In this document: piece by piece, positions 41,079-50,505 of the stretch
Position numbering within the stretch: position 1 is the stretch's first letter
Layout: the number at the start of each line of letters is the position of its first letter
Source of the DNA: Lachnospiraceae bacterium
GTDB taxonomy: Bacteria > Bacillota > Clostridia > Lachnospirales > Lachnospiraceae
Direction of reading: 5' to 3'
Assembly (NCBI GenBank): GCA_024684215.1
Contig: JAIKXH010000124.1
Location: forward strand, 1 to 64,000
DNA: 64,000 nucleotides
Notes under the pieces: generated by a model
Databases searched by the model: none
What the model saw: only the letters and a program-made list of their open reading frames with translations
Told to the model about the DNA's origin: nothing
Made by a program: the position numbers and the translations under genes

Positions 41079-42419
41079 ATGAAAGATTTAACAAAAGGAA
41101 ATATCTTAAAAGTAATATTACAATTTGCGCTTCCCGTATTTATAGGAAATCTTTTTAACCTTGCTTATAACCTGGCCGATACAAGGATTATCGGAAGCTA
41201 TCTTGGCAGCGATGCACTTGCGGCTGTCGGAAGTGTGAGTACGTTGTCGGATCTGATTGTCGGATTTGTTTTCGGACTGGCAAATGGCTTTGCTGTTATA
41301 ACCGCAAGATTTTTTGGGATGAAGGATGATGACAGTGTGAGAAAATCCTTTGCACTTTCACTTGAACTGGGAGTCATTATTTCGATTATCATTGCTCTTG
41401 TAAGCTATTTTGGTTTACCCGGAATATTCAGATGGCTCAATGTAAATCCTCAACATGAAATTCAGGCCAGAGCTTATATTGTGATAATCATTACAGGGCT
41501 TATATTTTCATGTATATACAATGTCCTTGCTTCGTCGCTGAGAGCAATAGGGGACGCTTATACACCGCTTATATTCTTAATAGTATCAGCTGTTATCAAT
41601 GTGGGACTTGATATTTTGTTTGTCGGCGGCTTAGGAAAAGGCGTAGCAGGTGCGGCGATGGCAACAGTGATCTCACAGTTGATATCCGCGGTACTTTGCT
41701 TTATTTATGCGCTTGTAAGATACCCGATATTCAGGTTTAAAGGAAAAGATTTAGTGCCTGTAAGAGCGTTTACAGCGCAGCTTTTGTCAGGCGGATTTTC
41801 CATGGGACTAATGTCAAGCCTTGTGGCTTTTGGTACACTTTCGCTGCAAACGGCTATAAACAGGCTCGGAAGCGATATAATTGTCGCTCATACAGGAGCC
41901 AGAAAACTTACAAATCTATATATGATGCCCTTTAGCGTATTCGGCACAACGATGGCCACCTTCAGCGGTCAAAACTACGGTGCTAAGAGAATAGACAGAA
42001 TTAAAGGCGGACTAAAGACTGCTTTAATAATAAATCTCATATGGATAAGTCTCGTGATCATTATGAGCTGGACCATATGTCCTATGCTTATAAAACTAAT
42101 CACAGCCGTAGACAAAAAAGAAATCATTGACAATGCCGTGAGATATCAGCGGTTTGACACAGCTTTTTATCCTATAGCAGCAATGGTCACGCTTTTCAGA
42201 AATACTTTACAGGGAATGGGGGACCATATTTCACCGGTTATTTCAAGCGGACTTGAGCTTGGCGGAAAGGTGATCATAGCTATAACACTTACCCCTATTT
42301 TGGCGTATTGGGGAATAATCATAGCAGAGCCTATAGTGTGGGCGATAATGGTGATCCCGCTTATAATAAGCCTTGTTATCAGGTTGAAAAAGGCACAGGC
42401 AGTTACCGCGGATAATTAA
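41079..42419 (+). CDS. MATE family efflux transporter
   Basis: MKDLTKGNILKVILQFALPVFIGNLFNLAYNLADTRIIGSYLGSDALAAVG. Confidence 0.93.
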   Translation: MKDLTKGNILKVILQFALPVFIGNLFNLAYNLADTRIIGSYLGSDALAAVGSVSTLSDLIVGFVFGLANGFAVITARFFGMKDDDSVRKSFALSLELGVIISIIIALVSYFGLPGIFRWLNVNPQHEIQARAYIVIIITGLIFSCIYNVLASSLRAIGDAYTPLIFLIVSAVINVGLDILFVGGLGKGVAGAAMATVISQLISAVLCFIYALVRYPIFRFKGKDLVPVRAFTAQLLSGGFSMGLMSSLVAFGTLSLQTAINRLGSDIIVAHTGARKLTNLYMMPFSVFGTTMATFSGQNYGAKRIDRIKGGLKTALIINLIWISLVIIMSWTICPMLIKLITAVDKKEIIDNAVRYQRFDTAFYPIAAMVTLFRNTLQGMGDHISPVISSGLELGGKVIIAITLTPILAYWGIIIAEPIVWAIMVIPLIISLVIRLKKAQAVTADN

Positions 42420-42435
42420 AAAAGCGGATAATTAA
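42408..42435. repeat. Duplicated 12-nt stop-codon-containing segment at MATE gene 3' end
   Basis: GCGGATAATTAA at 42408-42419 and 42424-42435. Confidence 0.8.
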
Positions 42436-42526
42436 TTAGCATATTAATGAGACAATTAATGGCCAAGGATAGACAACACATATTTTTGGCTGTTACTAAA
42501 ATACAATAACAGGAGACATTTGGAAG

Positions 42527-44134
42527 ATGGAAAACTGGTATTCAGACAATGGAGACGGAACATACACAAATCCGGTTCTTTATACGGATTACTCCGATCC
42601 GGACGCAATCAGGGTGGGCGATGATTATTATATGGTGGCAAGCAGCTTTTGCAATACACCTGGGCTGCCTATTCTTCACTCAAAGGACATGGTGAATTGG
42701 ACACTTATAAATTACGCTCTGGAAAATATTCCGTATGAGAGATATAAAAAGCCTATGCACGGATGCGGGGTGTGGGCACCGGCCATAAGATATTTTGGAG
42801 AAGAATTTGTTATTTTCTTTCCTATGCCGGATGAGGGTATTTTTGTTACAAAGGCAAAGGACCCTGCGGATGAATGGTCAGAGCCGGTTGCGGTATTTGA
42901 AGGAAAGGGCTGGATAGATCCCTGTCCGTTTATAGATGATGACGGAAAAGCATATATGGTCAACGCTTTTGCAAGAAGCAGAATAGGCTTTAAAAGTGTT
43001 CTTCAGATAGTGCCTTTATCTAGTGACCTGACCAAAATGGCAGGAGAACCGGTAAGAGTTTTTGACGGTAACACAACGGGGCAGGATACCATTGAAGGCC
43101 CTAAGCTCTATAAACGTAACGGGTGGTATTATATTTTTGCACCTGCCGGAGGAGTAAAGCAGGGATGGCAGACAGTGCTTAGGTCAAAAAATATTTATGG
43201 GCCTTATGAGTTCAGGAATGTAATGGAGCAGAAGGATACCGATATAAACGGCCCTCACCAGGGAGCCTGGGTAGATACACCTGACGGAAGCGACTATTTT
43301 ATCCATTTCCAGGATGTATATGCCGCCGGAAGAATTATTCATGTCCAGCCTATGAGATGGGAGAACGATTGGCCGATCATAGGGGAAGCTATGCCCGGAG
43401 AAATATGCGGAAAACCGGTAACTACTGATGTTAAGCCGGTGCAGACAGCGGAAAATATAGAGATATTTGCTCCCGATACCAGTGATGAATTTGAAGAGAA
43501 TTATTATGGGCTTCAGTGGCAATGGAACGCCAACCATGAGGATGATTGGGCAGTACCGGACGAAAGTACATCAAGTGTTATTTTGAAATCTGTCCCCGCG
43601 GCCGACAGCATTTCAGACCAGCCAAACCTCTTTTTGCAAAAATGGCCCATGCCTGAATTCTCAGCAGTTACAAGCCTTAGCCTAAAAGATCTGCAAGACG
43701 GAGATGAGGCCGGAATTGTAAATATGGGAGTGGCTTATGCGGCACTTTCCGTTTTATACGAGGGCGGAAAATATGTGCTCAGAAGTATAAGCGGCGAGCA
43801 GAAGTTTTCAGGTGAGGTTGCCTCTGCAACAGATGAAATAAAAGTCGTAAATAGTGACTTTAGCTTTGAGAATGATAATAAAGAAATATTCTTTAAATAT
43901 ACGGTAACGCGCGTTATGCCTACCGAGACAAATACTGACGGAAAGTTTGAATTCCCTATTCCACGTGAAATAGTGGCGCTTTCGTATAGCTTAGACGGCC
44001 ACAATTTTAAACCGGCCCATACGTTATACGCACAGGCCGGCAGATGGGTTGGCGTTAAATGCGGTATCTATGTACGAAACATGCTTGGTAAGGAAGGCGG
44101 ATGCCTAAGAAGCAACTATTTCGTATTTGAGTAA
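42527..44134 (+). CDS. Glycoside hydrolase family 43 (beta-xylosidase/arabinosidase-like)
   Basis: YTNPVLYTDYSDPDAIRVGDDYYMVASSFCNTPGLPILHSKDMVNW; GCGVWAPAIRY; C-terminal beta-sandwich. Confidence 0.92.
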   Translation: MENWYSDNGDGTYTNPVLYTDYSDPDAIRVGDDYYMVASSFCNTPGLPILHSKDMVNWTLINYALENIPYERYKKPMHGCGVWAPAIRYFGEEFVIFFPMPDEGIFVTKAKDPADEWSEPVAVFEGKGWIDPCPFIDDDGKAYMVNAFARSRIGFKSVLQIVPLSSDLTKMAGEPVRVFDGNTTGQDTIEGPKLYKRNGWYYIFAPAGGVKQGWQTVLRSKNIYGPYEFRNVMEQKDTDINGPHQGAWVDTPDGSDYFIHFQDVYAAGRIIHVQPMRWENDWPIIGEAMPGEICGKPVTTDVKPVQTAENIEIFAPDTSDEFEENYYGLQWQWNANHEDDWAVPDESTSSVILKSVPAADSISDQPNLFLQKWPMPEFSAVTSLSLKDLQDGDEAGIVNMGVAYAALSVLYEGGKYVLRSISGEQKFSGEVASATDEIKVVNSDFSFENDNKEIFFKYTVTRVMPTETNTDGKFEFPIPREIVALSYSLDGHNFKPAHTLYAQAGRWVGVKCGIYVRNMLGKEGGCLRSNYFVFE

Positions 44135-44184
44135 ACAGCATTTAACCATAAATATTTTTCAATGTATTTTACAAAATAAAGGTT

Positions 44185-45270
44185 TTATCTCTTTATATCG
44201 TAGTTCATGTTCATGAGGTTTTTGATGCTTTCAACATCGTCAGTGATGTTGGCATCGCCTCTGATTGTATGCTTTATTACGCTGGAAGCTACGGCAAAGT
44301 TTACCATATCCATGGGCTTGTATCCGTGCATCATAGCATAGATAAGTCCGCTGGCAAAAGCATCACCGCCACCAACACGGTCAAGTATATTAAAGGTGAA
44401 AAGCTTGCTCTCAAAGGTATGATCCTCGTACCAGAGGAAAGCCTTTAAACTGTTTTCCGAACCTGAGTGAGCATAGCGTACATGTCTTGCTATGCATTTG
44501 ATGTTGGGATATCTCTTAACAAAGGCCTGGTTGATCTCATCCTGCTGTTCGTAGGTAGGCTGAAGAGGAACACCGTCCTTAAAATCTCCCTTGGAGTGGT
44601 CGTTATCATCTTTCCAAAGGTGATAAGGCTCTATGCCGAGGAGAACATCTACATAGGGAAGGCACTCAGTGCAAAAATCCCTTGCCTCTTCCCAGCTCCA
44701 GAGCTTACTTCTGAAGTTTCCGTCAAAACTGATGGTAATGCCTTTTTCTTTGGCTTTTTTAAGCACATTTATTGTGAGCTCTCTGCAGTTAGGCGCAAGA
44801 GCGGGAGTGATACCGCTCATGTGCAGCCAGGTATATCCGTCCAAAAGAGCGTCTATATCAAGCTTTGTAAAATCATACTCGGTGATGGCGCTGTGCTTTC
44901 TGTCGTAGATTACCTTGCTGGGGCGGATTCCGTAGCCGGTCTCCAAATAGTAGCTTCCGAGTCTGTGAGTCGGAGTTTCTTCCGGAGTGGAGAGAATCAC
45001 GGGCGTGCAGTGCACATCATTGCTTCTAAGAAGTCTTATTGCGCTTTTTCCGAGCGAATTGTTGGGCACAACTGTAAAGAAAGTGCTCTCAACGCCCAGA
45101 TTTGCCAGTGCCAAAGCAATATTTGCTTCGGAACCGCCATAGCTGGCCTCAAAGCTTGTGGTCATTCTGATCTTTTCATAATTGGGGGGAGTAAGTCTGA
45201 GCATTATTTCGCCGATGGTGATGAAATGCTCGCCACAGCATTCGCTGCGAATAGGGTTTCTATGTTCCAT
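44185..45270 (-). CDS. PfkB family sugar kinase (2-keto-3-deoxygluconate kinase-like)
   Basis: FITIGEIMLRLTPPNYEKIRMTTSFEASYGGSEANIA; RVGGGDAFASGLIYAMM. Confidence 0.88.
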   Translation of the reverse strand: MEHRNPIRSECCGEHFITIGEIMLRLTPPNYEKIRMTTSFEASYGGSEANIALALANLGVESTFFTVVPNNSLGKSAIRLLRSNDVHCTPVILSTPEETPTHRLGSYYLETGYGIRPSKVIYDRKHSAITEYDFTKLDIDALLDGYTWLHMSGITPALAPNCRELTINVLKKAKEKGITISFDGNFRSKLWSWEEARDFCTECLPYVDVLLGIEPYHLWKDDNDHSKGDFKDGVPLQPTYEQQDEINQAFVKRYPNIKCIARHVRYAHSGSENSLKAFLWYEDHTFESKLFTFNILDRVGGGDAFASGLIYAMMHGYKPMDMVNFAVASSVIKHTIRGDANITDDVESIKNLMNMNYDIKR

Positions 45271-45433
45271 AGAATATTCTCCTTTTCATTTCCTATGGGC
45301 ATAGTATATCACATAAGTTTGAAAGTCTAATAGTTTCATTTGAGATTATTTTTTGATATTATTAAAAAAATGAATTTGAATTATTTTCGATAGATAAAGA
45401 TTGTTAAATTATACGAATTACGGAAGATGCAGC

Positions 45434-47650
45434 ATGAAAACAAAATTTAGTTTAAACAGAACACAACTCAAGATAATAGCGATTATTTCCATGGTCATAG
45501 ACCACACTGCCTGGGGATTTGTGGATTTTTATTCACCTCTAGGACAGGTAATGCATGTGCTTGGCAGATTTACAATACCTATCATGTGTTTTTTCATAGC
45601 CGAAGGCTTTAGAAAGACATCCGATCTTAAAAAGTATATATACCGTATGGCTTCATTTGCTGCTTTTACGATTATTCCTTTTTATCTGTTTTTCGGGGAG
45701 GAATATGATTACAGGCAGAATATTATATTCGACCTGCTTTTGGGACTGTTGGTATTAACGGTCCTTGAGAGCAAAAAACTTAAAACCTTCCCCAAGGTTT
45801 TGCTTACGATCCTTTTATTTGTAGTATCTGCCACTATAGGAGGATGGATAATCACACCTATTTTATTCATTCTTTCTTTTTATTATGGTAAAACGTTTAA
45901 ACAGAAAGCCATTATGTTTATTATCGCGGATGTGGCCACTGTTTTGTTTTTGATGATATCCATATATTTAAATAACATATATCATTTTTCACATTATGAA
46001 TGGGTTTGGTGGGATAAGTCTTATCTGCTCGGATTTATGTTGGCGCTTCCTCTTTTGTATTTTTATAACGGTGAAAAGGGCTCTAATTTTGGTGGACGAT
46101 ATTTCTTTTACTTTTTCTATCCCTCACATTTCTTAGCTTTGTTTTTCATAAAAGAGCTGTTTGTAAAAAAGCCCTCACCATGGGGAATTTACCTCGGACT
46201 TCACATTATTTGCCTCGCGGTTGTGCTTGTTATAACTTTTATGACCGTAAGGGGCACACCCTCTAAGGGACAGTCGTCACTTATTTTGGTGGAATTCGGA
46301 GCGATGATCTATACAGCCGGATTTATACTTGAAATAATCGCGGACACTGCTGAAGGTGTTCACCTTGCCTGCCTTGTGGAATATTTCGGTGAATATATTC
46401 TTTTTGTGGCAATGCTGTTTTTCATCAGCGTACTTTGCGGTAAAAAAGTGCCGTTATTTGTCTACGTCCTATGTTCGTCATTGTCGCTTATATTTTTGTA
46501 TATTCTTGCTTTTACGAGAAAAACAGGATATTTCTACAAAGAGATAGGAGTGGATTTCAGCGGACCTTTCAGCAGACCTCATCTCGTATACGGAATCGGA
46601 TTTTATTTCTCAATCGGATATATATTTTTGCTTTCTGTAGTGGCAATGGTATTTTGTCTTATCAGTTACAGAAAAGGAACTGCAATTGAGAAAAAGAGAC
46701 TTTTGTATGTTTTGGTTGCGGTGCTCTTTTGCTGGCTTCCTTATGTGATAAAGCTTGCCGGACTTACCGGAGGATATGAGATACCTGCTATCGGAATCAT
46801 GTTGGCAGCTATCTGCATGTATATTTGTGTCTATCGTATGGGATTTTTGGATTCTGTAATGATAGCAAGCACCAATGCGCTTGACCATAGCTTTGAAGGT
46901 ATTTTGGTTGTGGACTCAAAATATTGTCTGCAGTACCAAAACAAACAGATTTCCGATATATTCGGAAAATTGCCTGCAAACGTAAGTCTTTTGAACGATC
47001 CTGATCTGGGCCCCGTTTTCAAAAACGAAAAAGCGACCATGAAATTAAACGACAAGATATATGACTTTGTGCAGGAGCCTCTCATGGAGAAGGGTTATAT
47101 CCAAGGCCATATGCTTTGGGTCATTGACAATACAGAGCATTATAGGACAGCAGAGCAGATTCATGAAATGGCTATAAGGGATGCCCTGACCGGCCTATAC
47201 AACAGAAATTATTTCCAGGAGCTTGTGGAGGCTGATTTGGAAGAAGCTATTCCGGGCACCATGGTAATGATAGATATGGACAATTTTAAGCAGGTTAATG
47301 ATAAAAACGGACATCAGTGCGGAGATGCGGTACTGCTTATGCTTTCCGGAATTCTAAAAGATATCCCGGAAAAGAAGCTTTATTGCAGCCGTATCGGTGG
47401 TGATGAATTCTGTGCATTTATCAGAAACTGTGAGGATGAATCCGAAATAGGTGAGCTTCTTACAGGAATAATGAATGAGTTTGAAAAGAAGCTTGTAAAC
47501 AGCGGATACGGCGCAATCACCAGCTTATCAATAGGTGCCGTTCCCGCCGGAAAAGTTGAAAGGGCCAGCTTTAAATCTCTTTATTCAGAATCCGATAAGA
47601 TTTTGTACAAAGCAAAGCTTGCCGGTAAGAAAAGGTATATTATTAAATGA
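45434..47650 (+). CDS. TraX-domain + 7TM (histidine kinase N-terminal type) + PAS-like + GGDEF fusion
   Basis: LNRTQLKIIAIISMVIDHTAWGF...FTIPIMCFFIAEGFRKTSDLKKYIYRM (TraX-like); second multi-TM block; RDALTGLYNRNYF...IGGDEFCAF. ATG 45434 preferred over 45401. Confidence 0.85.
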   Translation: MKTKFSLNRTQLKIIAIISMVIDHTAWGFVDFYSPLGQVMHVLGRFTIPIMCFFIAEGFRKTSDLKKYIYRMASFAAFTIIPFYLFFGEEYDYRQNIIFDLLLGLLVLTVLESKKLKTFPKVLLTILLFVVSATIGGWIITPILFILSFYYGKTFKQKAIMFIIADVATVLFLMISIYLNNIYHFSHYEWVWWDKSYLLGFMLALPLLYFYNGEKGSNFGGRYFFYFFYPSHFLALFFIKELFVKKPSPWGIYLGLHIICLAVVLVITFMTVRGTPSKGQSSLILVEFGAMIYTAGFILEIIADTAEGVHLACLVEYFGEYILFVAMLFFISVLCGKKVPLFVYVLCSSLSLIFLYILAFTRKTGYFYKEIGVDFSGPFSRPHLVYGIGFYFSIGYIFLLSVVAMVFCLISYRKGTAIEKKRLLYVLVAVLFCWLPYVIKLAGLTGGYEIPAIGIMLAAICMYICVYRMGFLDSVMIASTNALDHSFEGILVVDSKYCLQYQNKQISDIFGKLPANVSLLNDPDLGPVFKNEKATMKLNDKIYDFVQEPLMEKGYIQGHMLWVIDNTEHYRTAEQIHEMAIRDALTGLYNRNYFQELVEADLEEAIPGTMVMIDMDNFKQVNDKNGHQCGDAVLLMLSGILKDIPEKKLYCSRIGGDEFCAFIRNCEDESEIGELLTGIMNEFEKKLVNSGYGAITSLSIGAVPAGKVERASFKSLYSESDKILYKAKLAGKKRYIIK

Positions 47651-48324
47651 TTGAAATTAACGAATTTGATGAGGAGGAAGATGAAATATATCTTCCGCAA
47701 ACCATCGATTATCTGGACATTGAAAAGCAATACAGACAGCTTATGTTTATGCATGAGGCGGCCATTGAACAGGTAACCGCAAAACTAAATATTTTAAAGG
47801 GCGAATTCCAGTTCAGTAACGACAGAAACCCTATATCATCCATATGCAGCCGCATTAAATCCAAAGAAAGCATAGTGTATAAGATGCAAAAGAAGGGGCT
47901 GCCTTTTACAATCAGCGCGCTTATGGAGAATATACATGATATAGCCGGTGTGAGGGTTATATGTCCTTTTATCGAGGATGTGTATTATGTAGCAAGAATG
48001 CTGGCGAGACAGCCTGATATCGAGATCTTGGAAGTGAAGGACTATATCAGAGACCCTAAAGAAAACGGATACAGAAGCCTTCATCTTATAGTCAGTGACA
48101 ATGTAATGTTTTCAAATACATCGAGAGGTGTTACCGTTGAAATCCAGATAAGAACCATTGCTATGGATTTTTGGGCCAGCACGGAGCACCAGCTCAGATA
48201 TAAAAAAGACAAGGAATTTTCAAAGGCAGCACACGATACTCTGAAACACTGCGCGGAGCTTATGGCTGAGGCCGACAGGGAGATTCAGGACCTTGCCGGA
48301 GATTTTGATTTAAACCAGTGGTAA
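47647..48324 (+). CDS. Small alarmone synthetase (RelA/SpoT domain, RelQ-like)
   Basis: ENIHDIAGVRVICPFIEDVY; RDPKENGYRSLHLIV; VEIQIRTIAMDFWASTEHQLRYKK; ATGA overlap with the GGDEF gene. Confidence 0.9.
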   Translation: MIEINEFDEEEDEIYLPQTIDYLDIEKQYRQLMFMHEAAIEQVTAKLNILKGEFQFSNDRNPISSICSRIKSKESIVYKMQKKGLPFTISALMENIHDIAGVRVICPFIEDVYYVARMLARQPDIEILEVKDYIRDPKENGYRSLHLIVSDNVMFSNTSRGVTVEIQIRTIAMDFWASTEHQLRYKKDKEFSKAAHDTLKHCAELMAEADREIQDLAGDFDLNQW

Positions 48325-48331
48325 AAGGTGG

Positions 48332-49387
48332 ATGTTTATGGGAAAAGAATCAGATATTAAAGAGGCAAGAATAGGCCTTACGGTGCTTTTTTCGATACTG
48401 GCTTTTATATGTTTTTCATGTTTTTTTATTTTTAAAGGCATGAGACATGTTGTCACGTATGATTATGTTTCAAAATTAGAAGAGCATATTGACGTGGAAA
48501 AAATAATTGTAAAAAAAATAGCTGAAGCCGTCGGAAATGATATAGTCGATGAAAACGCATCTATTCCCGAAGCTATAGCAGATGTTGCCATTGATAAGTT
48601 AGGTGTAGAGGTTGACAAAGAAAAACTCGAACAGGTCCTTGAAGCCGAAGATGTACAGGAATCTATAAACCAATATCTTTTCAGCATAGCTCCCGATATC
48701 ATGAACGGCAGCCTGGATACTTCTAAAATTGCTGAGGGAATATTAGATTTATATGATGAAAATGCGGAAATCATCAGTTCAATCACCGGTGAAGAGGTGA
48801 ACAGCGAAGCTATGCAGCAGATAAGGGATACCATAGAATCTGTGGAGACACCTATTCTGGAGGTCCCCGATGAAATCTCTGATATAGTTATCGAAACGGA
48901 GGAGAGACTTTCAGATGAAACGATAGAGCGTTTTGAGAAAGCAGATGAAGTTCAGGAGAGAATAATACAAAAGGCTTCAAAATTTCGGGGGATTTTGGAT
49001 AAAAGAGTTATCTACGGAGTTTTGGTTCTCGGAAGCTTGCTTCTAGGGCTGGTGATCTTTTTAAACAGATATTTTATTCCGACGGGTCTTAAGTCATGTG
49101 GGATCGTTTGCCTTGTATGCGGCATTTTGAATTCTCTGGGCGGTCTTATAATCAAACTGGTTCCTACGACTTTTAATTTAATTTTGAATTTTATTTTTAA
49201 AAGATTCTCCGATTTTGAAGTTTTGGGCGATGCTCTAAAAATAGTCATTACAGATGTATTAAAGAGTTTGGCTGATAAAATGCTCTTACCTTCGCTTATT
49301 TTTATGGGCTTTGGAATAGCTCTTTTGATTGCGGCCGGAATAGTAAAGAATATCCAAATGAATAAGCAGGAGACGGACATTTCCTAA
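48332..49387 (+). CDS. Membrane protein of unknown function
   Basis: N-terminal TM, E/I-rich helical ectodomain, several C-terminal TMs; 7-nt gap after the SAS gene. Confidence 0.65.
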   Translation: MFMGKESDIKEARIGLTVLFSILAFICFSCFFIFKGMRHVVTYDYVSKLEEHIDVEKIIVKKIAEAVGNDIVDENASIPEAIADVAIDKLGVEVDKEKLEQVLEAEDVQESINQYLFSIAPDIMNGSLDTSKIAEGILDLYDENAEIISSITGEEVNSEAMQQIRDTIESVETPILEVPDEISDIVIETEERLSDETIERFEKADEVQERIIQKASKFRGILDKRVIYGVLVLGSLLLGLVIFLNRYFIPTGLKSCGIVCLVCGILNSLGGLIIKLVPTTFNLILNFIFKRFSDFEVLGDALKIVITDVLKSLADKMLLPSLIFMGFGIALLIAAGIVKNIQMNKQETDIS

Positions 49388-49519
49388 ACTTGAATTCTGA
49401 GAAAATTTCTTAAATTGTGTACATTTTAATGTGGAATATGGCTCTATTTTATGTTAAAATTTACTCAATAATTTGCTTTAGGGGTATATCGCATTGCGGT
49501 ATAGGGAAAGGAGAACACA

Positions 49520-50443
49520 GTGAGACTTGTAACACGTTCAGACTTTGACGGTTTGGTTTGCGGAGCTTTGCTCCTTGAAGCCGGGGTAATTGACCATTGG
49601 AAATTTGCACATCCCAAGGATTTACAGGACGGCCTTGTTGAGATTAATGAGGACGATTGCCTTGCAAACGTGCCTTATGTAGAGGGATGCGGTCTTTGGT
49701 TTGACCATCATTCAAGCGAGTTTGAGCGTCAGCAGCTTGACGGAAAATATAAAGGAGAAAGCAGAGTTACTCCTTCATGTGCAAGAATCATTTATGAATA
49801 TTACGGCGGTAAGGAGAGATTTCCTCAGTATGACGATATCATGATTGCCGTCGATAAGGTCGACTCCGGAAACCTTACAGTTGATGAAGTAATGAATCCT
49901 ACCGGATGGATTTTGATCGGATTTTTGATGGATCCCAGAACCGGACTCGGAAGATGGCGACAGTTCACAGTTTCAAATTATCAGCTCATGGAAAAGCTTC
50001 TTGTTGCATGCAGCAAGAACACCACAGAGGAAATCCTCAATATGCCTGATGTAAAGGAACGTATCGAGGTTTACTATGAGCAGACCGAGAAGTTCAAAGA
50101 GATGGTAAAGGAACACACTCATACCGAAGGGAACGTAATTATCAGCGACCTCCGCGGCGTAGATCCTATTTATACCGGAAACCGTTTCATGATTTACTCC
50201 ATGTATCCTGAGCAGAATATTTCCGCTTGGATCGTAAGCGGAAAGGGCGGAGAAGGATGCAGTGCAGCCGTTGGTTACAGTATCCTTAACAAGACTTCGA
50301 ATGTTAACGTCGGAAGTTTGATGCTTAAATACGGCGGCGGCGGACACAGAAAGGTCGGAACCTGCCAGTTCAGTAACGACAACATGGGAACCGAGCTCCC
50401 CAAGATGCTTGATGAGCTTTGCTTCCTTGCTAACGGACAGTAA
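49520..50443 (+). CDS. DHH-family phosphoesterase (exopolyphosphatase-like)
   Basis: RSDFDGLVCGALLLEAG; LWFDHHSSEF; YGGGGHRKVGTCQ. Confidence 0.85.
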   Translation: MRLVTRSDFDGLVCGALLLEAGVIDHWKFAHPKDLQDGLVEINEDDCLANVPYVEGCGLWFDHHSSEFERQQLDGKYKGESRVTPSCARIIYEYYGGKERFPQYDDIMIAVDKVDSGNLTVDEVMNPTGWILIGFLMDPRTGLGRWRQFTVSNYQLMEKLLVACSKNTTEEILNMPDVKERIEVYYEQTEKFKEMVKEHTHTEGNVIISDLRGVDPIYTGNRFMIYSMYPEQNISAWIVSGKGGEGCSAAVGYSILNKTSNVNVGSLMLKYGGGGHRKVGTCQFSNDNMGTELPKMLDELCFLANGQ

Positions 50444-50465
50444 ATATTGATTAAAACATAAAGGG

Positions 50466-50494
50466 GACCCCGGCATGATTTGTCGGGGTCTTTG
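50466..50494 (+). terminator. Rho-independent terminator
   Basis: GACCCCGGCA tgat TTGTCGGGGTC TTTG. Confidence 0.65.
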
Positions 50495-50505
50495 TAAATA
50501 TAATT

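Noticed and set aside
44467-45330. + strand 287-aa ORF opposite the PfkB kinase
   Set aside because: Long but antisense to a well-conserved kinase, with no SD or recognised domain.
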